64,000 bases of DNA from JBECKX01 sp964468475 (GTDB taxonomy: Bacteria; Zixibacteria; MSB-5A5; CAIYYT01), in assembly GCA_964468475.1 (NCBI GenBank), contig CAYXUL010000003.1, forward strand, positions 24,527 to 88,526. The letters are read 5' to 3'. Below, piece by piece: positions 45,041-54,200 of this stretch; position 1 is the stretch's first letter; each line of letters starts with the position of its first letter. The notes under the pieces were generated by a model. That model ran no database searches, was not told where the DNA came from, and was given only the letters and a program-made list of their open reading frames with translations. Both the position numbers and the translations under genes were made by a program.

Positions 45041-45245
45041 ATCAGCGAAGATAAATTATCGGCTGAAGTGCGCAACAGCTTTGCTGTCTGTGTTTTGGCT
45101 GGGCTGTCATAATTCTCAGGATCGCGGCTGCGCTCCCCTGCCCTGCGAACGGCGGAAATATTCTTGTGGATAAACTCGCTCCTATCTTCTAACTTGCAGC
45201 GGGCAAAATAAGAATGTACAAGTTCGGAGATGACGGTAGGCCCAA

Positions 45246-45277
45246 CCTGTAGAGTCGACAGAAAGCGTCGATACAGG
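45246..45277 (+). promoter_or_regulatory. Leader hairpin before the TPR lipoprotein
   Basis: CCTGTA pairs with TACAGG and, inside them, TCGAC with GTCGA, forming a two-part stem about 25 bases before the start codon at 45303. It is in the likely 5' leader, followed by GGAGAGGGAGA. A regulatory hairpin or a transcription factor site are both possible. Confidence 0.35.
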
Positions 45278-45302
45278 AACTGAAACTCAGGAGAGGGAGA
45301 CT

Positions 45303-46838
45303 ATGCCCAGAATTATGCTTAGAACGTCATTGAGAATAATTACGCTTGTCGCCGTTCTTGTAATCGCGGGTCTGCTGGCATCTTGCAGCAACAATGAACT
45401 CGAAGGCAAGCGCTATTCCGTCGAAAAAGCCTACACGCAAGCGCGGCGAATGGTAGACAACTATTCGGTCAAGCCGGAATTGCGCAGTACGGATGACTAC
45501 TACCAGTTGGTAACTGCCTATCTTGGTGTGTGGCAGAAATTCGAAAAGCTGTTTCCGAACATTACTGCCGGCGATTCGCTGGCCAGACCGGAAATGGAGG
45601 CTGCTTTATATGCCGGCAGATCGTTGATGTCTGCTTCCGGCCTGCTGCTGCAGGCAGACCAGTTAGACAGTGCAACGACTATTCTGAATCTTATACTCGA
45701 CAACAACATCTATCCTCAACAACAGCGTTTTGATGCGATGTTGACGCAGGGGCACATCGCCGCCGAGCAAGGGCGCTGGCTGGATGCCGAGAAGCTCTAC
45801 GATCAGCTGCTCAAGGAGCACTACCCACCGTTCCAGCGCGACGGCTACCCTGACATGAGTGTTCTGAATCTGCCATCTACGATCGTACAGCACTACCTCG
45901 ACGCTGACGACCAGGCAGAAGCAGAAGCAAAAGCTAACTGGGCGATCGGTTACTACAGCAAACTGGCGGAAGACTCGGTAAGGTCGCCGGTGCAGTTGGT
46001 TGCTACCAGAAAATTGGCGGAAATGTATGCTGCTACCAAGCAGTATCAGAAGGCGGTCAACTTACTTGAGACAGTTGTCGATTCGACCGGGAACATTCTC
46101 GATCCGGCGCGCGCGATGATTGCCGACCTCTACGTCACGCAACTTAAGCGACCCGACGATGCCGTTGGTATCTACCAGGATATAATCGAGCACGGTACTG
46201 ATTCCATCAGCATCGCGATGTCCTACATCAAGTTGGCCACCTTGTATATTGATGGAAGCAAGTACCAGGAGGGTCGCAATTATATTGATGAACTAAAAGC
46301 GCGGTTTCCGAACGCGACGCAGCTTCTGGCACAGGCGCAGCAGCTCAAGGCTCAAAGTTTTGAAAAACAGGAGAATTACGAGCGAGCGCGGCAGGAGTAT
46401 GTAGCCCTGATCAATGAGTATCCCACAACCACTCAGGCGCTGCAAACGATAGTATACTTGCCGGAGATGTTCGATCGCATCAAGCAGCCTGCGTTAAAGC
46501 GCCAGTTCACTGAACGGGCGGAATCGAAGCTGAGAGAGTTGATTCGTGACTATCCCAACCGCAGGATCGGTGCTCAGGCGGGAAGCTACCTGGGGACGTT
46601 CCTGTTAAGAAACAAACGCTATCAGGACGCCATTGATCAATATCACCAGCTGCGGCAGATGTATCCCAAATCATCGCTTGCGGGAGATGCGCTGATCCGG
46701 ATTGGGATGATCTACAAGAACAACCTCAAGAACAAGACTGCAGCACTTGACGCGTTCAGAGAATTCCTGAAACAATACCCAAATTCGGTTGTAAGATCAC
46801 AGGTTGAGAAGCAAATAAATCAACTTGAAAAAAGCTAA
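45303..46838 (+). CDS. TPR-repeat lipoprotein
   Basis: A 511-residue lipoprotein, lipobox AGLLASC with C28. The remainder is helical tetratricopeptide-like repeats: AEAEAKANWAIGYYSKLAED, PVQLVATRKLAEMYAATKQY, ATQLLAQAQQLKAQSFEKQE, and a BamD/CpoB-like end RYQDAIDQYHQLRQMYPKSS, IRIGMIYKNNLKNKTAALDA. The repeats probably make a protein-binding solenoid on the periplasmic face of a membrane. Its partners are unknown. The next gene (46879) starts 40 bases downstream and may be co-transcribed. Confidence 0.88.
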   Translation: MPRIMLRTSLRIITLVAVLVIAGLLASCSNNELEGKRYSVEKAYTQARRMVDNYSVKPELRSTDDYYQLVTAYLGVWQKFEKLFPNITAGDSLARPEMEAALYAGRSLMSASGLLLQADQLDSATTILNLILDNNIYPQQQRFDAMLTQGHIAAEQGRWLDAEKLYDQLLKEHYPPFQRDGYPDMSVLNLPSTIVQHYLDADDQAEAEAKANWAIGYYSKLAEDSVRSPVQLVATRKLAEMYAATKQYQKAVNLLETVVDSTGNILDPARAMIADLYVTQLKRPDDAVGIYQDIIEHGTDSISIAMSYIKLATLYIDGSKYQEGRNYIDELKARFPNATQLLAQAQQLKAQSFEKQENYERARQEYVALINEYPTTTQALQTIVYLPEMFDRIKQPALKRQFTERAESKLRELIRDYPNRRIGAQAGSYLGTFLLRNKRYQDAIDQYHQLRQMYPKSSLAGDALIRIGMIYKNNLKNKTAALDAFREFLKQYPNSVVRSQVEKQINQLEKS

Positions 46839-46878
46839 AGACTGATATGCACTGCTTGAATCTTTTGGGAGGATTTGA

Positions 46879-47445
46879 ATGAAGCTTGTTAAAGGTATAC
46901 TTTTCGCGGCAATCTTGCTGTTGGCGCTCAGTGTTGCTCTCATTGCTGAAAACAAGCCGAAAGACTCTTACGGCCGCGTTGATAAAGCAGACGTGGTCGT
47001 GCAGCATATCAAGGGCAATACCTACAGCCTCGATCTTCTCTGGGACAACGATCAGCAACTGGCTGCCTTCTCCTATCCCCTCATCGTGCGGGGAAAAGGA
47101 TTCCATATGCGATACGATTCGGTGCAGTGGTCACCGCGTACCTCTTATTTCGCGGTGAAATCGGTTAAGCCTATCGATTCGCTGCAGCAAGTGCTGGTGG
47201 GTTTCTTCGCCGATCTTGACGGCACCAAGGATCCGCTGGCGATTGACAAAGGCTCGGTCGCGAAGCTTTTCTTCACGGCAGAGGGCGGAAAAGCCGAGAA
47301 TCCCTGTGGAGTTATGATTGACACAACGTTCATCGGTCCATCCAGCACGCTGTACGGAGTAACTCCCGACGGAACCGGTATGATCCATCCAGCCTTCGAG
47401 GTGATTCGCGAGACAGCTGACGGAAAGGTTGTCTCTTGTAAGTAG
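46879..47445 (+). CDS. Exported protein with a cohesin-like fold (tentative)
   Basis: A 188-residue protein with a signal peptide (LVKGILFAAILLLALSVALIAEN). The mature part has the rhythm of a cohesin-type jelly roll: NTYSLDLLWDNDQQLAAFSY, FHMRYDSVQWSPR, QQVLVGFFADLDG, GSVAKLFFTAEGG. Cohesins bind dockerins; this family attribution is by pattern only. Good GGGAGGA ribosome binding site, and a strong terminator follows. A lone cohesin-like exported protein near dockerin-bearing enzymes is of interest. Confidence 0.6.
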   Translation: MKLVKGILFAAILLLALSVALIAENKPKDSYGRVDKADVVVQHIKGNTYSLDLLWDNDQQLAAFSYPLIVRGKGFHMRYDSVQWSPRTSYFAVKSVKPIDSLQQVLVGFFADLDGTKDPLAIDKGSVAKLFFTAEGGKAENPCGVMIDTTFIGPSSTLYGVTPDGTGMIHPAFEVIRETADGKVVSCK

Positions 47446-47493
47446 CTGTAAATTAACGGCTTACGCAGAAGCGCCTTATTTGTTGAACTTACC

Positions 47494-47525
47494 AGGCCTT
47501 CGGATTTCCGAAGGCCTTTTCTTTT
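47494..47525 (+). terminator. Intrinsic terminator after the cohesin-like gene
   Basis: AGGCCTTCGG (47494-47503) and CCGAAGGCCT (47508-47517) make a 10-bp stem with a four-base loop, followed by TTTTCTTTTG. It ends the 45303-47445 unit. Confidence 0.93.
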
Positions 47526-47738
47526 GTTTCTGTTATCCCCATCGACAAAGCGTTGGGGGTAATAAGCTATACTATATCAACATGTTAGAGGGATCGTTCT
47601 AACTTCTGAGCATACGAACTGTCGATAATCTTGACACTTTCAGGAGCGAATTTGGATTCCAGAAATCCAGGATATTTTCCGGGTCAGTAAGGCATTCCCC
47701 TGCAATAACTTAAATGAGTTGGTCTGTCACGCTCTTGC

Positions 47739-47753
47739 TGGCATGAGACTTGC
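47739..47753 (+). promoter_or_regulatory. Sigma-54 (RpoN) promoter of the PEP-CTERM gene
   Basis: TGGCATGAGACTTGC matches the sigma-54 consensus TGGCAC-N5-TTGC at all but one position, with the invariant GG and GC exactly ten bases apart. Transcription should start about 12 bases on, near 47765, giving a leader of about 33 bases with GGAGG before the ATG at 47798. In several bacteria PEP-CTERM genes are driven by sigma-54 together with the activator PrsR, so the position is meaningful. No activator gene is in the window. Confidence 0.8.
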
Positions 47754-47797
47754 TTAAGTATGAGATGATGAATAATATTACCCATATGGAGGTTCTC

Positions 47798-48604
47798 ATG
47801 AAGAGTAAATTACTTGTTACGCTGGTAGCACTTTTGACGTGTGCCGCTTTTACGAGTGCCGGTGCAGTCACTTGGAATTTCTATGACTTTGGCAACAGCA
47901 TTTTTGACGAGCACAACAATACATCTGACATTCCCGCTCCCGGATATCCCGGACAGAGCGATCCGTATCAGCCGAATCCGGGTACGACCGGTCTTGGTGG
48001 CGAGCGCTTCGACATTGAGGGCAACAACTTTGCGTACAGCAACGCCAACTTCTACGCCAGCTTGACCTCAAGCTTCGGTACTGGCGCGTATTCCTCGATC
48101 TGGAACTACACGTACGGAGAAGGCGCCCTGTTCTTCGGTTTTGACGGCGCCAATGACACGTACGCGATTCAGGACGGCGTGCTTTATCAGACCAACGGCA
48201 GTTTCCTGGCGATTCCGGTAGTCCCGGGCGGTTTTGGAAACGACGCTGCGATCGCAGCCGGCGTGGGACCGTGGCGCATCGGTGCTAACGCGGTGTCTCT
48301 CGGTAGTGTTCTGACTGCCTACACGCTGTATCCCGACCTGGAGACGAATCCGATTATTCCGGCGAATCCGAGTCAGACCAACGGCGACACCTGGATTAAG
48401 GAATATTGCTTCGATCTTAGCCTGTTGGGCGCTGACGGCAATCTGCTGCAGCACAACAAGGTGAGCTTTACTACCACGCTTGAGTGCGGCAACGACGTTC
48501 TTAAGAAAGACCACGACATCGTCCCTGAGCCCTCCACGATGATTCTTCTGGGTCTCGGACTGATGGGAGCCGGTGGTTTTCTGCGCCGTCGCAAAAACCA
48601 GTAA
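47798..48604 (+). CDS. PEP-CTERM sorting-domain protein
   Basis: A 268-residue exported protein: signal peptide (KSKLLVTLVALLTCAAFTSAGA), a mature part rich in N, G, Y and T without known enzymatic motifs, and the C-terminal PEP-CTERM signal: VPEPS, hydrophobic helix TMILLGLGLMGAGGF, then LRRRK. This tail is recognised and removed by exosortase (EpsH family), linked to extracellular polysaccharide assembly. No exosortase is in the window. The ATG at 47798 is preferred over an upstream one because it begins the signal peptide, follows GGAGG, and sits downstream of the predicted sigma-54 start. Its own terminator follows. Confidence 0.9.
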   Translation: MKSKLLVTLVALLTCAAFTSAGAVTWNFYDFGNSIFDEHNNTSDIPAPGYPGQSDPYQPNPGTTGLGGERFDIEGNNFAYSNANFYASLTSSFGTGAYSSIWNYTYGEGALFFGFDGANDTYAIQDGVLYQTNGSFLAIPVVPGGFGNDAAIAAGVGPWRIGANAVSLGSVLTAYTLYPDLETNPIIPANPSQTNGDTWIKEYCFDLSLLGADGNLLQHNKVSFTTTLECGNDVLKKDHDIVPEPSTMILLGLGLMGAGGFLRRRKNQ

Positions 48605-48644
48605 GACTCAGCGATTAGATACCTGAGTGATCAGGCTTAAACTA

Positions 48645-48685
48645 AAGAGACCGTGTTGCGCTCGCGCAGCACGGTTTCTCTTTTT
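48645..48685 (+). terminator. Intrinsic terminator of the PEP-CTERM gene
   Basis: AGAGACCGTGTTGCG and CGCAGCACGGTTTCTC pair as a long stem with loop CTCG (48645-48680), then CTTTTTG. It separates the PEP-CTERM transcript from the ATP-grasp gene that begins 63 bases downstream. Confidence 0.9.
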
Positions 48686-48748
48686 GTCCATTCTCTGTAT
48701 TACTAAATTCCGTGCCTATACTTCTGTAACTCGGTAAGTAATTGCTTT

Positions 48749-49858
48749 ATGACTCTGAATCCTGTGGCCTATATGCGTTTTGTGGGGAATGTGTGGAAGG
48801 GCAATTCATGCAGTCCTTCCAGAGAAAAGCTGGGATTTGTGACGCAACTGCTAAATGTACGCCGGTATCTCCGGCTCAACGGGCTGGAGCCAAACGAGTA
48901 TTACCTGTATGATCTTTGTCGCGCGGGAATCTCCAATGCAGAGCGAGATCGCTACATCAGTCGCAACCAGATCTATCTTATCAATCGCAGCATTAATCCG
49001 CAGTTTGATCAGGGTGTTGCCGCCAACAAGTTATTGTTGCGTCAGATGCTTGTGCCGTACGGTCTGCCATTTCCGAGGCTCTTTGGAGTATTGAGCGCTA
49101 TTGGGGGTAAGACTGCAGACGGACAGACCTTACGCACGTTGGACGACTTTACGAGATTTCTTACCACTGTTGTGGGAAAGGAGCTCTTTTTCAAGCCCGT
49201 TTCTGCCAATCTGGGCCGGGGGATCAGGCTGGTGCGGGTGGTCGGCCCTGACCAATTGGAGTCGGCCGGAGAAGGAGAATTGTCAGCAGAGGCACTTTAT
49301 AGATCAATGATGTCATCGCATCACAGCAATCGCGATTTCGTGATTGATATTTACACCATTGAGGAAAAACTGAGGCAGCATCGCTGGCTTGATCGCTACA
49401 CGCCTGACTGTGCTCAGACGATGCGAGTCGTTACCTACATCAACCAGTCCGGTGAAATAGAGATCCTGATGTCACTCCTTAAGGTCGGTGTCTCGGGCAA
49501 GTTCGTTGACAATGTCGGCACGACGGGAATGGCTGCGCCGGTTGACGCCAGTGGACGATTAGGGTCTGCAGGGCAGCCGCGTAATGGAGTTGTGGCACGC
49601 TTTGACAAGCACCCTGAGTCAGGCGCGGCGATTGCCGGAGAAATAGTACCCTATCATAAAGAGGTCGTTGAAACTGCGCGAAAGGCGCATTCGCTGATCC
49701 CGCAACTCAGGTCGCTGGGGTGGGACATTGCGATTACCGATGATGGTCCGGTGATTCTGGAAGCAAATACCTACTGGTCTCACTTGTTGCAGTTTGTCGC
49801 GGATCGCGGCGCCGCGACCCCAGCACTTTCTGCTGAGCTTAGACAGCTCGCCACCTGA
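48749..49858 (+). CDS. Sugar-transfer-associated ATP-grasp enzyme, copy 1
   Basis: A 369-residue protein matching the ATPgrasp_ST type by pattern (ATP-grasp enzymes found beside glycosyltransferases in polysaccharide loci). Key blocks: a helical N-terminus (RRYLRLNGLEPNEYYLYDL), KLLLRQMLVPYGLPFPRLFG, the ATP-binding lysine strand KELFFKPVSANLGRGIRLVR, PDCAQTMRVVTYINQSGEIE, and the metal-binding end GWDIAITDDGPVILEANTYW. ATP-grasp enzymes join a carboxylate to an amine or similar through an acyl phosphate, so it may add an amino acid to a sugar or lipid carrier; substrate unknown. Start ATG 48749, no strong ribosome binding site. Confidence 0.85.
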   Translation: MTLNPVAYMRFVGNVWKGNSCSPSREKLGFVTQLLNVRRYLRLNGLEPNEYYLYDLCRAGISNAERDRYISRNQIYLINRSINPQFDQGVAANKLLLRQMLVPYGLPFPRLFGVLSAIGGKTADGQTLRTLDDFTRFLTTVVGKELFFKPVSANLGRGIRLVRVVGPDQLESAGEGELSAEALYRSMMSSHHSNRDFVIDIYTIEEKLRQHRWLDRYTPDCAQTMRVVTYINQSGEIEILMSLLKVGVSGKFVDNVGTTGMAAPVDASGRLGSAGQPRNGVVARFDKHPESGAAIAGEIVPYHKEVVETARKAHSLIPQLRSLGWDIAITDDGPVILEANTYWSHLLQFVADRGAATPALSAELRQLAT

Positions 49859-49979
49859 AGAGTCTCCGTGGCTCGTGACGCAGCTGTGCTGGATGCAGAA
49901 TAGATTATGTTGAATAGATGGGCCGCTGCTGAAAGCATCTGCCGATATAGTACTTACGACTGTTCTAAATAGCATTACT

Positions 49980-51086
49980 ATGATACCGCTAAATCCAATC
50001 GCATACGTCAGGTTCGCTTCACGGGTAGCCTACCACTCGTGGAAACAACGCTCAGCAGCGCAGATAGGGTTGCTAAGCCAGATTGCTGAGATAGCTCGGT
50101 TGCTACGCCTGAATCATCTGGAGCCGTATGAATACTACGAGTACGAGTTTCACGACGGGCGTCTTAACTGGGACCAGAAAACCAGATTCATGAGCCATCA
50201 CCAGGCAAGCCGCTTCTATACCGAGGTCAACAGCTTCGTTGATCGCGGCGCGCTCAATAAGCTAATCGTGCATACGCTCTTTGAGCGATTCGGCCTGCCA
50301 ACTCCAAAGCTGTACGGTGTCTTTGACAAAGCCTGCGGGAGGACGTCCTCAGGAGAGTCACTGCGGACCCTGGATGACTTACATCGATTTCTCAATCAGG
50401 CTACTTTCAGCAATTTCGTGGTCAAACCGGTCAGCTCTCAGCGCGGGCTCGGCCTGAAGATCATCAATATCCACGCGGATGGCATTCTGGAGGATGTCGG
50501 TGCCGGCAATATCAGCGTTGAACAGCTCTACGGGGAACTCTCCTCCACGCGCTATAACTTGAACAACTGGACTTCCGACATCTACCTCTTTGAAGAACGC
50601 GCCAGACAGCATCCGTTCTTCGATTGCTTCGCAGATAGCTGCACGCAGTGCCTGCGGATCATCACCTATATCTCGATGGCGGGTGAAATCGAAGTGCTGA
50701 ATACCAATATCAAAATTGGTACGCAGGGGAACGTCTATGACAATACCCGTGAAGAAGGGATTTCGGCTGGAATCACACCGGAAGGCGTGTTCACAGCCGG
50801 GGTGGCGGTCAGAAACGGTCGCAGGCTGGAGTTTGAGACTCACCCTGTCACTGGAGCGCCGATTAAGGGCGTTGTCGTTCCGGGATTTCAGGAAGCTGTA
50901 GACTTGGCGAAACGAGCACAATCACTCTTCCCTCAGGTAAGATGTATCGGCTGGGACATAGCTGTAACTGACAAGGGCCCCGTGATTATCGAGGGCAACG
51001 TCACGTGGTCGCGTCACACTCAACAGTACACGCGGGTCGGATTGATCAGTGACGCCGTACGCCAGGAGCTGAGCAGAATTGTCTAG
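49980..51086 (+). CDS. Sugar-transfer-associated ATP-grasp enzyme, copy 2
   Basis: A 368-residue paralogue of the preceding gene, clearly similar along its length: LNPIAYVRFASR at the start, LLRLNHLEPYEYYEYEF, SSGESLRTLDDLHRFLNQ, FVVKPVSSQRGLGLKI, DSCTQCLRIITYISMAGEIE and GWDIAVTDKGPVIIEGNVTW. Both keep the ATP-grasp lysine and metal-binding glutamates, so both are probably active. They are separated by 121 bases and likely arose by tandem duplication followed by divergence. The pair may act on the same or successive acceptors. Confidence 0.85.
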   Translation: MIPLNPIAYVRFASRVAYHSWKQRSAAQIGLLSQIAEIARLLRLNHLEPYEYYEYEFHDGRLNWDQKTRFMSHHQASRFYTEVNSFVDRGALNKLIVHTLFERFGLPTPKLYGVFDKACGRTSSGESLRTLDDLHRFLNQATFSNFVVKPVSSQRGLGLKIINIHADGILEDVGAGNISVEQLYGELSSTRYNLNNWTSDIYLFEERARQHPFFDCFADSCTQCLRIITYISMAGEIEVLNTNIKIGTQGNVYDNTREEGISAGITPEGVFTAGVAVRNGRRLEFETHPVTGAPIKGVVVPGFQEAVDLAKRAQSLFPQVRCIGWDIAVTDKGPVIIEGNVTWSRHTQQYTRVGLISDAVRQELSRIV

Positions 51087-51153
51087 GCGGCTGATCGGCT
51101 GTGTGTAACCAGCGCAACTCCAGCCTGGGTAATTAAACTCACAGGATAATCAT

Positions 51154-51196
51154 AAAAAAAGAAGCGGCGGCAAACGTGGTGCGTTTTGCCGCCGCT
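51154..51196 (-). terminator. Terminator between the ATP-grasp gene and the giant surface protein
   Basis: AGCGGCGGCAAA and TTTGCCGCCGCT form a 12-bp stem (51164-51196, apex ACGTGGTGCG). On the minus strand it is followed by TCTTTTTTTATG, a classical intrinsic terminator for the gene at 51232-55500. On the plus strand it could also stop ATP-grasp transcripts, but the T run is on the minus side only. Confidence 0.9.
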
Positions 51197-51231
51197 GATC
51201 ATATCAGAGCTTCTGAACCAGACTAAGCCGG

Positions 51232-54200
51232 CTACTTCATGAGCAGCATCTTCTTCGTCGCCGCAAAGTCTCCGGCATTGAGCTTGTAGAAATAAACTCC
51301 GGAAGCTACCGGCGAACCCGCCCTATCAGTAGCATTCCAGGTAACATCAACAAAACCCGCCTCATTACTGCCGCTGAATTGCCGTACCAACTGGCCACTC
51401 ACGTTGTAAATGGAGAGCTGCCAGTCGCTCGCGGTTGGCAGCGAGAATCTGATCGTAGTCGACGGGTTAAAGGGATTCGGGAAATTCTGTGAAAGCTCAA
51501 AGTTTGTCGGCAATACGGACTTCTCAAGGGACGAGTTCAGCATGCTGCCGTAATAGTCGGAGACCTGCGCCGTGATCAAATCTACCGGCTTATCAAAGCT
51601 AACGAGCTTGGCCTTGCCCGCATCAACCCGGGCGCCGAGTTGGTCAGAGTAGATAACCAGGTTCAGGTCTTGTCCATCAACAGCCCACTTCATTTGCAGA
51701 TCTTGTGCGTCCGGAGCAAGCGTGGGAACCGGCGGAACAGACCCATCAAAGCGCAGTTTAAGGTAGACGCCGCCAATATCTGAAGAAGTCTCGCTCCAGA
51801 TTGAAGAGCCGTCTTGCTGAGTTTTCAGTGTCAGATCGACAGAATTCGCAAATGGCGCCAACTTTGGTATCGGCTCGGCATCGCCGACAAGGATGCGCAG
51901 CAAAAAGATCAGATCGCCCACGGTAAGGGTATTACCATCTGCATTGATGTCACTCGCCGCAATTTGGGCTGCCTTTGAGAGCGTGAAGACCGAGGGGCCT
52001 TTCAGGAAATAGTTGGTGTAAAGTACCGCGTCAGCCACCTCATTGGCAATTCCGTTGAGGTTGATGTCGCCGCGGGCATCAATGGAATCGTTGGAAATTA
52101 TGCATACGTAGCCATTGTAGAGATCCACACAGCGCAGCGGAGTGTGCTTGTATCCCGATAAACATTCATCAGCGGCACCGACATTGGGAAGCCTGCTTGC
52201 CTCAGGATAGTTCACGTCATCGCGTTCATCCCAGATTATGGAGCCTTCAGCGTCATACACGACCCTGTCGACAAGCAGCGTGTCACCGGTGATGGTCGAG
52301 AAGGCGTCGTCGCCGCAGTCAAGCCAGTAGAACGAGACAGGATAGACGTAGCCGGCGTAATTGCTGTTGGAAGTAACCAGGAATTGCAGCCGGGCAATGA
52401 CTCCAGTCGGAGTAAGCTGATCGGGCGGCGGATGTGCCGCGCCGTTGTTGGCGTCAGCGATAGCTATCAGTCGCACCAGGCCGTCGGGACACCCGGAGGT
52501 ACAATTGCCGAACGGACCAAGCCGATAGGTAAAATACTCCCAGCCGTTAATGTCAGGCCCGATAGCGGCACTGAGGAAGTTGAGCGCGGATACGTCATAC
52601 TTGATAAGCAGATCATAACCACCGATTCCGATCGAGCCCTGGTAATTGATTCCGACTATGGTCGAAGTGCCCAGGTTCACGCAATCGGTCTTATCGATCT
52701 GAATAACAATGCACGCCGAATCGCAGTCATCGAACGCAATGTTGTAGACAAAAGAAGAGTACGTACTATCACCGCACGAATTCAGCGTGTAGAAATCGAA
52801 GGTATATTGCCTGTCAATATCGGGAAACGCATCGAAACAGAGCTGTCCCGAACCACCAGAATAATTCAGGGTGTAATCGGTGCTGGCGTCAACCAGGTCA
52901 GCCCCGATGCTGGTGACTGTTGAATCGTCATAGGTAAAGTCAATGCACAGCCCGGAGACATCATCTCCAAGACAGAAGTGGTTGTCGACGCTTGCAGGCA
53001 ATTCCACCGCGGGCGCCGGATTAACGAAGTTTATCGTCCAACTCACGCTGCCGGTATCAGCCAGCTGACAACTGTCGCGCACGACAATCTGCCACTGATA
53101 GGTTCCGGGCTCTTGCGGTGTGAAGCATACTTCACCCGTCGTTTCGTTGATTGTTCCCGGTCCGGAGATCTTGTCGAACACTAGCTTTGAGATCAGGGAA
53201 TCAACAGCATCAACGTTAAAACAGAGTTGCGTGGGCTCGCAAAGTGTATCGGGATCGGGACTCGGCACGCTGATTACAGGCGGTCGATTCACTGTGACAT
53301 TAACGGTATACAAGGCAGTGTCGGCAAGACCGCATGCATCAGTAACAATGACGTTATAAGTGAACTGGCGAATGCCGGGTGCTCCCGAGTAGATACAGAC
53401 GGAATTCCCCTGAACAACGCCCATAGTGGAAGTTACCACCAGGTTGCCGCTCCCCGGGTTGGAAACGTTGAAGGGCACACAAATCGTATCCGGCTCGCAG
53501 AGCAGATAATCCCCGCCTCCAGCCTCGACGACCGGCGGATCGGCAAGCGTTATCACGGCGTATGCAGTATCCAAATCGGTAATGCCACATGAGTCTGTGG
53601 CCTGCAAAATAAAGCGGTATGTTCCGCTGGTGTCAGGTGAGAAGCAGACTGTTGAACCATTGTATATGCCACTTCCCGAGAGGAGCGCGCACGATGCCAG
53701 ATCGCCGTCGGGATCGGAGCAGCCGGCCTCAAGACACACTGTCCGTTCAGAGCAGAGCGACAGCGTGGTGTCCTGGATGCTGGCGACCGGCGGATTGTTG
53801 AGGTTTATCGTTATCAGCGCCGTATCGAGATCTTCATTGCCGCAGCCGTCAAGTGCCTGAAGTATGAATTGATATTGTCCTGACTGTGTTGGCGTGAAGC
53901 AGATCTGGCTGCCATCGTAGGTGGCACCCGGCGCCGTGGTGATCAGGTTGCACGACTGTAAATCGCCGTCCGGGTCGCTACAGCTTGCAGCCCAGCAGAT
54001 TTCCTGTGGTTCACAAAGGTTCAGATTTTGGTCCGCCCCCGCATCTGCTACCGGCGGCGCAGTGCTGAAAACAACAGTATAGTTCACTGTATCGCGCACC
54101 ACCCCTCCGCACGCATCATTAGCATAGAAGCAGAATTGATAAGTGCCCGCGGTGTCGGCGGTGAAACATAATTCGTCATTTACTATCGAGCCGATCCCGC

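Noticed and set aside
44111..45112. Long open frame on the plus strand antisense to mutS2
   Set aside because: It is a shadow of a conserved gene, has no domain or ribosome binding site, and similar shadows occur opposite cysS, ispD, yebC and the EF-G gene.
48731..48746. CGGTAAGTAATTGC before the first ATP-grasp gene as a sigma-54 promoter
   Set aside because: GG and GC are nine bases apart, not ten, the TGGCA block is absent, and it lies too close to the start codon.
49593..49610. TGGCACGCTTTGAC inside the first ATP-grasp gene as a second sigma-54 site
   Set aside because: The spacing to a GC dinucleotide is wrong and the site is internal to a coding sequence.
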